NCBI RefSeq assembly: GCF_001625215.2
Contig: NC_030383.2
Location: 59,944,949 to 60,008,948, forward strand
DNA length: 64,000 nucleotides
Direction: 5' to 3'
Origin: Daucus carota subsp. sativus
Lineage: Eukaryota > Streptophyta > Magnoliopsida > Apiales > Apiaceae
Position numbers and translations under genes: made by a program. The notes under the pieces are model-generated. The model was given only the letters and a program-made list of their open reading frames with translations. It did no database searches and had not been told where the DNA came from. Shown in pieces: positions 49,162 through 61,653 of the stretch. The number at the start of each line of letters is the position of its first letter. The first letter of the stretch is position 1.

Positions 49162-52100
49162 CTAATTAGGTAATTCTATGCTCACAGCAACCCACTGGTC
49201 CTCAGCAATTGGTAGAAGAATGGTGCCTTTTGGAAAGTCTATATCAGGAATGCGGGTGTACACTCTGTATCTGTTGCAGAGCAAGTAGCTTTCAGTTTCA
49301 TCAGATTTCTTCAGGGTAGGACTTCGGATTGTGAGAGAGGAAAGATCAGGAGGCGTAATGATTGATGATGGTTGTCCTCCTGTGGATGACAGGCGTATTG
49401 ATTCTGGCGAGAAGTGTGAGTCACTGTTTCCGGTTGTGTTATCCATGTCAGCTGAAGCTGGAGATTCAATAAACTTCTGCAAGCTGTATTTAGAATAGTC
49501 TGGTAAACTTTCAGTAGGACAATCCTCATAGTCATCTGTAAAATAGAATCTTTCTTAATCTTCCAGAAACTGATGCAGTTAAACACAAATGCTGTTCACT
49601 CAGAGGCTCAAAGCAGCCAACTGCCTACTAATATAAGAATGATGATTGGATTGTAGAAAAATGTTACCTTTTTCCTGAATACATTGTTTCCTGTAGTTTG
49701 AATTCTGAGTTAGATGTTGGGGACAATCAGATTGGAATTTTCCATGGGCATTGACAAAAGTAGGAAATACTGACCCAGCCTTGACTTCTAAAGTTTCATG
49801 TGCCGAGGAAGAAGATGAGCTATTAGCAGTTCGACTTCTTTTACCTGAATAAAAAAGGAGGAAGAAGATGAGCTATTAGCAGTTCGACTTCTATGATAAA
49901 ATTAATATTTGATGTATATGCTTAACTGTTAAAAGCGTGTGAGCCAATTAGGAGTACACTTGCATATATGGAAGATGGTTATATTTGAATAGTGAAATCA
50001 GACAATTAGGTAATGCCTTCTTATCAGGACTTCTCACCTTGCCAAATGAAAGAAATGACAAGCTTATTAGTGTTAGAGACTGCTTTCAGGGTCGAAGAGA
50101 AACTCGGACTATAGTTGTCCTAGGAATTTAGTTACATTAAGTAAGCTATAATTAGATTCTTGCATCTGTCCAATATGATGTTTTAAAAAATGTTAAGATT
50201 AATGCCTGATTTCTATGATTTACAAAATATTTAATGAATATTTAAAGGGATTTAAGAATCTACAGGCTATTACAAACAAGGCAGGCCCTTATGATTTACC
50301 AGAAAAATAAAGAAGACTCCATATATCTATACAACTTTTCATATATTCTTGCAATAAAATGATCAGATAAATACCCCTAATCAAAGAAAAAAAGATAACC
50401 ACCAGATCTGCATAAACTTTCTCGCAAAAGAGCAATTACTGATTAGGCACATACATGAGGACAAGTGTGTGATGGTAAACTAGAAATGATCAACACACTT
50501 AAGGCCGTTTCTGTGAAAAACAATGGCTAAATACGCATAGAAGTAGTGATATGCTAGCTAGTACATCAAGTTATAAGTCATGAGGAATCACAGCTGAAAA
50601 CCAGTGACATATATCCACTTACGTTCCATAAAAGCAGTGTAAGCAACCCTTGCAGCATTGGATTCTGCTTGTTTTTTGGATTTCGCTACCGTGCCTTGAA
50701 ACATCTCTCCTTCTACTTCCACAGTGGATATGAAAGATGGATTGTGAGGTTCACCAGAATTTTCAGTTTTATATACTGGGAAAATGAAACCTTCACTTTG
50801 AGCTAACTCTTGTAAGATGTTCTTGTAGAGTGGAGGGCAATTCTGGAAAGAAACAGATACATGAACATGAAAACTGAGTTAGGAACACTCCCGGAAAAAG
50901 AAAATCAGCACAACAAACCAGTAAAACTATAATGAAGTACAATTTAACAAATAGTGGAATGACTAAAAACCACTAGCTTGAAGAACTTGCCTTTTGAAAG
51001 GTATCTGTTGTAAATGAAAGAAGAGCAACTTGTGCAGCAGCATGCTCAGCTTCCTTCAAAGTCTTATAAGTCCCTGGACTGTCATAAGGGTGTCCCTCAA
51101 CATATACTGTGGCCTTGAAACACGGAGCATGAGGTGGGCCTTTCTTATCACTTGAATACACTGGCATGCCAAGTTTATTTCTTTGAGCATAAGTCTGCAG
51201 CATCAGCTTGTATTGATTTCTCTCGTCTACAAGCAAAGTAAGATTATTTTATTAGTGTGAGAAGAGACAATAAAATAGCTGAGAGTAAGAAAAACATCTC
51301 AAAGTAGGCAAGATAATAGATATGCTAATTAAAATATTACAACATGAAATAAAAATGCTTATGTTGTGGACTCAGAAATAGCAAGCATCAAAGGATCTCA
51401 AACTAATATTGTTGGTACTATCACTATATGTTTTACTACTAGAGCCATATGGAGAAACTGAAACAGTTGATGGTTGATCCCTAATCAAGTAAATCTCTAT
51501 GTAAACACGAAGTAGAAAAACATTTACAAGAAGTGAAGATATCACAACAGTTCTGCGGTGCCATATCACAAGGATGGACTAAGTACGCAACTACAGATGC
51601 GACTTATTATTGTTCAAAATAGATTGATGCACTTTTATTATGAGATTCTGTTTACTGATGGATCTCTTTCCCCAGCTATCTCTCTCCAGATAAAATCCGT
51701 TGATATATTCATATATGAATATAAATACTGAAGGCATAAAGGAAGTTCTGAAAAAACAAAAACAAAACAAACTTAATGCTAAAGATTTGTGTTGTGGATT
51801 ACAAGGGTCAGTATGTATACAAGTATAGCCAAAAAATTAGATACCAAGAATAACTATAGGTATGTCATCTATAGATACCAAAAATTACAAGGGTCGGTAT
51901 CTATAGTATAACCAAAAAATTAGATGCAGGAAAAGTATAACTATAGGTATGTCAACTCTCTTACCCCGACTAACTCTTTCATATTAGTACTATCTTCTTG
52001 ATTTTCTTATGAATATAATAATGAAGGTATAAAAGAAGGTCTGGGGAAAGAAAGAAAATAAATTCAAGCTGATAATTTAAATTGGATTCCGAAGGTCTGT

Positions 52101-53282
52101 ATATGCAAACATACAAGAAAGATTAGATGCAATGAAGATGAGTATAGGTATGTCAACTCTCTTACCGTTCTTGAATTCCGTGGCATTCGACTGCAATTTT
52201 CCAGCCTGATGTAGTTCAATCCCTGGTTGTCCAGTTTTAGTTTCCCCTTCTGGTTCTGAATAAACAGAGAAGAGAATGACAAATTACTGTAACATAACAA
52301 TTTTCGAATGGATTACATACAAAGATATGTAAAATCAGTACTAAGGATTAACTGATTCTAGCGAGGGAAGAGAAGCAACTGAAATTTGTTGGGATTTCAG
52401 AAAAATTCTTTAAATTTGAAGATTTTTGAAAAATCTGCAAATTCTTTAAGATATTGCAAAAGGCATCCCAATATCAAAATGCAGTCAGGTCAAGAATTTG
52501 ATTACTGGATAAGCATATGCCTACATCACAAACACTTACTTAAAATCAGAGAAACAGGGCCGCCCTGAAATGATTTTAAAATTTAATACATGAGAAAGAT
52601 ATCCCTATATCATTTTTGCTAGCAAATTTGTTCATGATTAACATCTATAAGCATATCATTCTCTTGTGCCCTGTATTTTATTTTATATGTGCCTCTATAT
52701 AATTTTGATTTCTTTTCTTCTTTATAAAGAAAAAAATTTGCCCCTGAAATATTTAACTATCCTGGTGCCCGGTTCATTAGCATAAGCGGCGGCTTGGCCT
52801 CAGGCCGGCTCCGCACAGAAAGATCCCCAAAAAATAACCATAAGAAAAATGCCAGAGTTCTTTCAATTTTTCCCCTCTTTCTGATAAACAACCTATGCAG
52901 CATTTCATTCAAACTTAATCAAAACAACAACATAACAGAAAGCTACTAATTTCATCAAACAGAAAACAAATATATCAATATATCATCCTATTAACCAATA
53001 ATACACAACCAACAGAAAATAAAGCCAAGATTAAATCTTTAAACAAAAGGGTCAAAAAGATTTCATACCAGAAGCAGTAAAGTGATGGACAGCAAGCCTA
53101 GCAGCATCATTCTGGGCATCTTTGGATGAATTAGAGGCAATTTCTGTGTCAAAGGTAACACCTTTAACAACAACTGAAGCTTTGAAAGAAGGGTTATGGT
53201 CTGGCCCCTCTTTTACATAGGAATATTTGGGCAAAGCCCATTTCTTTTGTTGACACAGTTCTTGGAGCTTTGTTTTGTACAT
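49162..53282 (-). CDS. DRB-B: three-dsRBD double-stranded RNA-binding protein, 436 aa
   Basis: Plant DRB family proteins assist Dicer-like enzymes in small-RNA processing; DRB4 partners DCL4. Six exons: 53282-53069, 52255-52166, 51226-50991, 50842-50623, 49844-49668, 49535-49162, sum 1311 nt with consistent phases. dsRBD1 about 2-70 (KYSYVKEGPDHNPSFKASV), dsRBD2 about 107-175 (GPPHAPCFKATV, AEHAAAQVALLSF), dsRBD3 about 186-252 (EPHNPSFISTVEV). A Ser-rich C-terminal region follows and ends in YTRIPDIDFPKGTILLPI and WVAVSIELPN, conserved-looking but not assigned. Domains 2 and 3 resemble DRB4; the additional N-terminal domain is unlike Arabidopsis DRB4. Intron 3 has a GC donor (AAAAG|GCAAGT). 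Intron 1 contains a hAT-like scrap at 52556-52815. Confidence 0.87.
52556..52815. mobile_element. hAT-like element remnant in DRB-B intron 1
   Basis: Left CAGGGCCGCCCTGAAATG and right GGCCTCAGGCCGGCTCCG have the CAGGGCCGG style of hAT ends. The interior is AT-rich and non-coding. Confidence 0.45.
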
Positions 53283-54123
53283 TCTTTTTATGTTGAATTT
53301 GTTTATGTCAGGGGTTTTTCAAAGAGACACAGCTTCTTAGAGGTTTATTTAGACACAAGAAAAATGATTTTATTAGAGAGATATGGATATATATGTAAAT
53401 TTTGACAAAACAAGATTCTTGTGAATGTGTCCTTTTCTAGACACAGTAACCATGCAGGTTCCAGCAAGATTAATTCCTTAATTCTTTGTTTTGAATGGAG
53501 AAAAAAGTATTTTTCTTACAATGTTATTCCTGTAAAATAGTATATATGATGAAATATAACAGAAAAAGAGAATAAGTTGTAAGGCATATTGTGGGTCAGA
53601 TGTGTTCAATATCGTATTCTAATATAAATAGGCCAATCTTTTTAGAAAGAGTTGGAACTAAAATTTTGTCAAAAAAATTTAGAACTAAAATATTATCGTG
53701 CGCTAATATTAAATACCTAAATTAGGCCGATCTTTTTTAAACGAAGTTTAGAACATGTAGATGTAATAACAAAATGCAAAGTTGCACCCCTATTACATTA
53801 CTAAAATGGTGAGAAGCCTGCCAAATGCACCTAAAAACAGTAGAGAAAGAACTTTGGGCATAAATTGCCCTGTCACAACTCATAACCATCTAATCGAAAA
53901 CACAGCATTAATGCGTTTGGCAGAGAATGAGGGGAGATCAGAAATAAAAACAAGACACCCCAAAAAATGTATATATATAAAAAACATTATTAGGTTTCTC
54001 TTTCTGACATAATTACATTGGCATTTCATAAGGGACTCCCTTGTAAGATTACACATATTATAAACCTCAACCGTCAACCCTCCTACAGTTGACAAAGGAA
54101 AATTATAATTCTACTAGCAACCG
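53283..54123. other. DRB-B promoter and methionine synthase 3' UTR
   Basis: No gene. Upstream of 53282 on the minus strand is the likely DRB-B promoter. The last 200 bp before 54124 are probably the methionine synthase 3' UTR. Confidence 0.5.
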
Positions 54124-57100
54124 TTATTTGGTGCCGGAAATTTGAGCACGAAGGTGCTTGGCAGCAGCCACCATGTTAGTCAGAGCAGGTTTGACTTCAG
54201 AGTACTTGCGTGTCTTGAGGCCACAGTCAGGGTTAACCCAGAGAATATTGCTTCCAAGGACTCCAAGCGTCTTGTTAATCCGTTCAACGATTTCATCCTT
54301 AGATGGGACTCTTGGTGAATGGATATCATACACACCAGGGCCGATACCAGCATTGTACTTCACTCCCTCACGGAAAACTGAAAGAAGTTTTTGATCTGAT
54401 CTGGAATTCTCGATAGTTATCACATCAGCATCCATGTTAATGATTGAGCGGATGATTTCATTAAAGTTGGAATAGCACATGTGTGTGTGGATCTGTCCAT
54501 AGGAATTCAAAGTTAAAAGGTAGCCAAACACAACCAAATAACAAGAACACAACAAAACATCAAGCTCAATGCTTTTGGGTAGAGAGTGTCATGTTACCTC
54601 ACAAGATAAAAAACATATTTACCCTCTCGTTCTCTCATTTTATGCTAATGACTACGTGGATAAAAAAAAAAAAAAAAAGAACTTCTAATATAAATGAAAC
54701 GGTGACAGCTATTAACCTGGGTAGTGTCTTTAACCCCAACATTAGTTATTCTAAAGGAATGCACAGCCCAGTCCAGGTAAAAAGCTTGTTCATCCTTCCT
54801 TAGAGGCAAACCCTCTCTCAAAGCAGCCTCATCAATTTGAATGATATTAATGCCAGCTTTTTCAAGATCTTCCACTTCATCCTTGATGGCCAGTGCAATC
54901 TGATAGCAGGTCTCAAACCTAAAAATAAGCCAAGTACTTTGTAACTTACAAATGAAACGGGATAGGCTGAAATAAAAATATTCAAATACATGGATTGGTC
55001 ATCTCTAACAAAGGACAAAGAATATTCAAATACCTGGGTTGATCATCTCTAACAAAGGACCAGTTGAGAATTGTGACAGGGCCAGTAAGCATACCCTTCA
55101 TTGGGCGCTTTGTCATACTCTGAGCGATTGAGGACCAGAAAACAGTCATTGGTTTTGGACGGCTAACATCTCCATATATGATAGGTGGTTTCACACATCG
55201 AGAACCGTATGACTGAACCCATCCATTCATGGTGAAGGCAAAACCAGATAACTGCTCCCCAAAGTACTCGACCATGTCATTTCTCTGTGCATATTATTGA
55301 AAGACTTGTAAAATTACTATTGTTCAAAAAATATCTTCCCTACAGCAGTAATTGAAAAAATTCTACCTCTGGCTCTCCGTGTACTAATACATCAATATCT
55401 AGCTCTTCCTGGAGCTTGACTACTCTATTGATTTCATCTTTCATAGTATTGACATATGCTTTCTCTGAGATCCTATAAAGAATTTTTGTGCATAAAAAGA
55501 CAGTAGTAGAAGGATGTCAACAAAACTACAGCCACATGACTCACTTGTTCGCCTTGTATTCACGTCTAACTTTTCTGACCTCCATGGTTTGAGGGAAAGA
55601 TCCAATAGTAGTGGTTGGAAGAATTGGTAGGCTGAGCTTCTTCTGCTGGGCTTCCAACCTAGCACTCACACTCGTATCTCGATGATGATCAGAACCTTTC
55701 AACGTGGCCGTCTATGCAAGAACAGAACTTCAAATTTGATTAACATCAAACCAGAGGCCATATACTCATAAAAGCTGAAAACTGAACACTTACAGCCTTT
55801 TGAACAGCTTCATCAGTAACTCTTTTTGAAGACTTTCTTGAAGCCAGTGCTGCACTGTTAGTAGTGAAGAATGCCTAGAGAGACAATATTAACATGTAAC
55901 AATCATACATTAGAGTGTTTTGAACGCCCAAAATTTTGATCAAGTTGCTGCCGAGAAATTTGTCAGGTTTACTATGTATGGAGAAGTAGAACAACAGAAA
56001 TTGATAAAGGACCGTCAAATTACCTCATCTTTGTTCCCAGTCAACGCTTTTGTCAATGCACTCACTTCAACTACTTTCTGCGCAGCAAATGCAAGCCATG
56101 ACTTGATCTCTTCATCTAACATAGTCTCATTTTCTTTATCAACAGCAGTGTGAAGAAGAGAGCAAGAAGTAGAAACTATAAGCTTTCCTGTATAAAGGTA
56201 ACATATTAACACGAGCAATTTCCAAGGACAACTAAAAGTCCTTCAATGAAGTGATACAAAGATTCTACAACCACAATCCAGCATTTTTTTAGGATAGTAT
56301 ACTGCTTCAAATAGGCGCATTTACCTTAGTATCTACAAAAAGAAGGAACTAACTATTTTGGTGGAGGAACTAATTAATAATGAAGAGACCTCTCTGGTGG
56401 AGTTTGAAGGCAGGTGAGAGAAACATTTTAGGAAACAAGATGTTTGACTTAGTAATATAAACATGATTGCTAAAAAAGAGATCTGAGTAAAATCATATGT
56501 CTGTACCGTACATCCAGAATGCTTTCTCTGAAATATTTATCATTTATTGCCCTGTCTACTTAAATAAAAAGGGGACATCTTTATCACCAGTTTATTCCTT
56601 AATAAATTAACCTATAACGCCTAAAAGATCAGAAGTGTGCTATTTCTACCATACACAAACTAAGGTTAACAGAGATTTATGACTCCGTAGAGTAAACTAA
56701 AGTGCTGGGAGGGAAATGAAGCACTAGTAACTGAACAAAAATGTTTTAGAAACAGGCTTATTAGCATTCACACTTGGGCATGCGTAAAAAAATCATATAT
56801 CTAAATAACCATAATATATAATTTTGTTTAACATTACAAGTAAAAGCGCTCATATCAAAGTGAATGAAACACTGAACATGCATGGAAGGATACTACCTTT
56901 TCCCACCAAGCCCTCAAGAGACTGCAGGGTATAAAGGGAGGCAGTAAGATCATTAGCCCATATATTTCGCCCATCAACCACTCCAGCGAAGAGATACTTG
57001 CCTGAAGGAAATCCATCCTTAACCCAATCAATGGTTTTTGATCCACGAACCAAATCAAACCCAAACCCTGTAATAGCCTTTAAAGATGTGATTGTTTTGT

Positions 57101-59347
57101 AAGCCTCTGCTGGAAGATCGGCAAAGTAAGTCTCAACAAGAACATTTAGACCAGAAAGTGATGACTCCAGCTCAGAGTAGGCATGAGTAAATGCTTGCAA
57201 TATGTCTGAATTGAGGTCCATAACAAGTGTGGGCTCATCAAACTGAACCCAGGTAGCACCAGCTTGTTTTAATTCAGACACAACTTCCCTGTGAGGTATG
57301 CATAAATATATAGTAATAGCATATGAAGTTTAATGATTCTATTAAAATAGAACACTGGAGAGAAACAAAAAATCATATCTTACTTGTAGATGGGTAAAAT
57401 TTCGTTAACTAACGAAAGAGGAGAAAAAGATTTTTCAACACCCTTTGCTGGTTTTGATAACAACAAGTATGAAACAGGGCCTACAAGGACAGGAATTGTC
57501 TCAACTCCAAGCTGAATAAGATAAAAGCATGAACTCGAGTAAGATTAATAAGTTGGTGTCCAAATGACAACAAAACTACTGATCATCTGGATCAAACAAG
57601 CACATGAGCAACCCATACTAATTCTTACAGAAAGTTAGGTTGACTTATCTATATAAAAAGCATATCTATTTACGTTCTTTTGTACTCGAGACATCCAAAT
57701 AGAGATTTCGTAGTTTCAGATGATGGGCACATCTCCCTACCATATTGATCCCTATTATGCCTTATAAACATCTAGCAAAGAATGTATTAGTTTAGCTAAC
57801 ATGAAAAACATCAACCTTTGTATTAAGTATATTGAACATGTCCATTTATTAGGGGGAAGATGACAGCATTCTTAGACTAAGATATCGCATACTTGTCAAG
57901 GCATAAAAGCAAACCTAGGCGGTAGCGAACCGCCTAAATGCCTAGTCGGTCCCTAGGCATCCATTAGGTTAATTAGGTATTCAGCTACATCTAAGCACAT
58001 ATACTACATATTACGTAGACATAATTTATTAATCCTCACAATAAATATGTAACATATTATGTACAAATATCTTGACTGCTATTGATAATTATATGTACCA
58101 CATCTTATGGAAAGAAATTTCGTTATTTTAAATAACAATTTTACTAATGAAAGAATAATTTTAATCAAATCAAATTGATTCAAATATTTAATAGCTTTTG
58201 TTTTTTTAAGACTGTTGTAATAAGTATATTTGTTCAAACTACTGGTACAATTTATGATGTTACCACTCATAGATAATTATAATGAATGAAAATTACCCAA
58301 GTCAAACTGTATATTAGAATCATGGTACAAATATAGTTGATCGCGTAATTCTCCTAGGCATCACCTAAGTCGTCTACCCTATTATATTTAGGGCAGACTG
58401 GACACCTATCCAGTTTATACCGCTTTTCGGCCTAGGCAACGCCTAGACAACAATGCTCGGTTGGGATTGTTATGCTCATGGACTTACAAAATTCCTAACC
58501 ATAGCTACATTACATCCTTATGTGCGATTGTCTTAAAAAGAAATGTTTTGCTTTTCTTTTTCTGTCATATACCTGAAAACTTTATTCTAAACTTATATTC
58601 AAGTAATGTGTCTAGAGGCTATATGTGCCAATAGTGGTCCCAACATATGCAGGAAACTGTTATCTGGCATTGCTCTGTTCATTAGATGTCTCAGTTTCAC
58701 ATTAGTTTAGGGTAGTGGTGTAGTAAACATAACAAACGGCCAGATACTTCCAAATAAAAATGAGAACATAGATCATTGTGAAATAACAGCAAAAGAGGAG
58801 CCAGTGACAAGAGAACTTACAGCCTTCGCTTCCTTGTATTCATGCACTGCTTTGTGAGATGCATAGGAGAATTTCACATCCGGTCCCAGTTCAGGAACAA
58901 TGAAATGGCTGCAACAGTGTTCATATGTATATAAGCAGAGACACTTTACTCATAAGCTTAGTGGAATGTTCAAATTAAGAGATCGATCATCACTTACTAG
59001 TTAGTATCAAACCATTTTGTCATTTCCATAGCAGGAACTGAAGCATTGCCTCTAGCCATGGAAAAGTAAACATCAAAGCCAATCTCACCTCCATTCCAAC
59101 TGTATCTAGTAGGAACAGCGCCAAGCATAGCAGTGGTGTCCAGGACCTGATCGTAATACGAGAATGTGTTGCTTGGAATATACTTGATCCCTACCTCAGC
59201 CATTTGCTTCCAAATAGAAGCCCTGAGATCTGCTGCTACCCTCTCTAAATCTTCAGCACTACTCTTCCCATCCCAGAAAGATTCTAATGCGAATTTGAGT
59301 TCCCTCTTGGGACCGATTCGAGGATATCCAACAATGTGAGATGCCAT
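54124..59347 (-). CDS. METE: Cobalamin-independent methionine synthase, 765 aa core
   Basis: Transfers the methyl group of 5-methyltetrahydropteroyltri-glutamate to homocysteine, making methionine. Eleven coding exons: 59347-58998, 58908-58821, 57511-57384, 57288-56897, 56187-56024, 55874-55794, 55711-55545, 55472-55367, 55284-55034, 54918-54717, 54492-54124, sum 2298 nt, in phase. Length equals that of Arabidopsis MS1 (765). It begins [20 protein letters not shown]. The zinc ligands are in place: H647 and C649 in HTHMCYSN, E671 in [10 protein letters not shown]733 in [11 protein letters not shown]. The ATG may be internal if the exon at 60505-60614 is used, which would make this the plastid-type (MS3-like) isoform. 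Features such as [11 protein letters not shown] and MTKRPMKG also look MS3-like. Intron 9 carries a short duplicate of the preceding exon end. Confidence 0.96.
57905..58450. repeat. CCTAGGC-ended repeat in methionine synthase intron 2
   Basis: Left ACCTAGGCGGTAGCG and AATGCCTAGTCGG, right CGGCCTAGGCAACGCC, form GCCTAGG-rich inverted ends around an AT-rich core of about 400 bp. It is a common style of plant non-autonomous TIR element. The ends are not precise. Confidence 0.5.
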
Positions 59348-60134
59348 TGTTCTGTACTAGATGCCATGAAAATATAAAAGTTTAACAGTGAGATCAATGT
59401 AAGTACAACCAATGTCTTTCTTGAACATGGAATCCAAGTCATCAGATAATAAATGACTGCAATAAAGCAAGGCAGAATACAGGGCTTCTCAAAATTTCGG
59501 TTCCAAAATTTAATAGCAATCTCTTTAATTACAAATATCAAGTTAAGCTTAAAAGTCACAAATAACACACACAGTTAAAAAGAGAGAGAAAAGATAAATA
59601 AGCACATCTTTTTATGGACAGAGTCATCTATATCGTTAATAATATATAATCACCCAGTTCCATTTCGGTGCGACTTGGGAGGATCCAAATTATGTGAGGA
59701 TGGAACGAAATGAAATTCGTATTAATTTTTCAGTAAAACGTTCAGAATGCCATTCCTCACTCAGCACAATTCATAAAAATTTAAACTAAGAACCTAATTT
59801 CACCATTCCAGGAACGTAATCTCATCCTTAATTCCTTCTCAAATCCTTCACAACTTCATTGTACCAAATTTGCACTCTCACTCTCAAATCCTCCTCTTCC
59901 GACTTCAATTCGGTTCACACTTTCCCACCTCATCCCATCCAAACATATCGTAAGTTCACAAAACAAAAAACGGAAACTAAATCAATTCCAAATGCTTTAA
60001 CCACAACACAAACAACATATTACACAATAAAAAACGGAAACTAAATCAATTCCAAATGTTTTAACCACAACACAAACATCAATTCCAAAATTATGTACAG
60101 GCTATCTTAGTTGTATTGTAATCGTAAGGCTTTA

Positions 60135-60480
60135 TATAAAGCCACTCTAGTGATGAAATTGAATAAAACATCTAATTTCTATATTGTCCGTTATCATATA
60201 AATCCTATTAATCCCTCCTAACACCAAACGAAAGTAAAAAAGCTCTCGTATAACATTACATCTCCGTTAGGAGAGCTTAATAGGATCGTATATCATCTTT
60301 TATTAATGATGAAATGACTAAAACATCTAATTTCTATATCGTATGTTATTATATAACTCCTATTAAGCCCTCCTAACTCCGAATGAAAGTAACAAAAGCT
60401 CTCGTATAACATTACATCTCCGATTAGGAGGGCTTAATAGGAACATATTATACGAGAGCTTTTGTGAACTCTCGATTTCA
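60135..60480. repeat. Two tandem MITE-like inverted repeats upstream of methionine synthase
   Basis: Two units of about 155 bp each begin AAAACATCTAATTTCTATAT (60166 and 60321). Each contains CCTATTAA.CCCTCCTAA followed by TTAGGAG.GCTTAATAGG, forming hairpins. If the exon at 60505-60614 is real, this sits in intron 0 of the transcript. Confidence 0.55.
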
Positions 60481-60504
60481 CGAGAACCGATTACTCTAAC
60501 AAAC

Positions 60505-60614
60505 CTGAATCGAAAACCCGAGCGGAACGAGGTGAGTGACCAACGAGGTGTACAAGTCCTGGCGCATAGAGGGAACGGTAGAAGCCCTGGAAGCACAGAT
60601 GAAGCTTGACTCAT
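60505..60614 (-). CDS. Candidate upstream exon encoding a plastid transit peptide for methionine synthase
   Basis: From ATG 60614 the frame reads MSQASSVLPGLLPFPLCAR, then TCTPRWSLTSFRSGFRF, and ends AG|GTTTGT. Joined to an acceptor at TAGTACAG|AACAATG (exon from 59351), the phase fits exactly and gives [16 protein letters not shown]. The 38-residue extension has no acidic residues and is rich in Ser, Arg, Pro and Leu, as plastid transit peptides are. Arabidopsis MS3 likewise has an extension before its [10 protein letters not shown] start. It could instead be an untranslated 5' exon. Confidence 0.5.
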
Positions 60615-61653
60615 CGTCGCTGTGTGTATACTACTAGTGCTACAATTGCTGATGCTGCTTGTGCTTCTCTGTTGTTTCGCCTGTAATTTGATGTTATAGA
60701 CACACAGCTTGTATGTATAGTAATGGCGGCATCCCCATTTAGGCATTTACCTCTCGTTTGCGGTTTTTCCCACCCAACTGCTGGAGCATTTTTATTTATT
60801 TTTATATTTATTTGTATCGGCTTCTTTGTTCAGCGAATTGTTTTAACATTACCGTGTTCGCGTGTTGTTAATTTTTCTTTTCCAAAAATTGAATTTTATT
60901 GTTTTTTTTTTTGACAAGCGTGGCTGGCTACCTTACAAATGAGTATGAGCTCTTAACCATTGAGTTATCCAACAGACACATTGTGTTTTTTTTAAAAAAA
61001 AACTATTTATGTTTTTTAAAAATAAATAATGACAGTTCGAAAGTTCTAGTGTTTTTATCCTTCTCGTCATTGTTAAATTGATTTGATTTTGATTTTAAGA
61101 ATGATTGTTATTTTTATTTTTATTTTATCTTTTTTGTTAGGAGAATGAATGTTATTTTTGATTTTGTTCTTAAGTGTGATTGTCGTTGTTCCCCAAATAA
61201 GATAAGATGAACTTTTTAGTTAATTTTATTTAAATCTAGTTTTTGCTTGAGATACATTTTACAAGATTATTTTTCTTTCTTTTTTGTTTTTTAATGAAAT
61301 TGCTTCTTTAGTTGGATTGTTTTTCTTTTTTAATATTCATGTATATTCATCTCTTCCGCGATTATTTACGTACTTTTTCTCGATGCGTTGACACACTCTC
61401 CCATCGCGGAATTTATTATTATTATTATTATATTAAAACTGAAATATTAATAATTTTATTGGTCGGTCGAGTTTTATACGTCGGTCGGAATTATTGTACA
61501 GATCTTCGTGTTCTAATAAACTTTTTTATTATCAATTAAGTTAAAATATGTAAAAATACAATTAGTATGATTGATTTATATTTCAATTAAATTATAATGC
61601 TGGGTTATACATTATAATTAAAGCTAGTAATTTATTGTACATGCAACCCCGAA
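60615..61653. other. Methionine synthase upstream region
   Basis: The promoter of methionine synthase probably lies within 60620-60900. A scrap at 60900-60985 (T run, then GACAAGCGTGGCTGGCTACC and CTTACAAATGAGTAT) resembles the tail of the SINE at 12205-12260. The rest is AT-rich with no supported gene. Confidence 0.45.
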
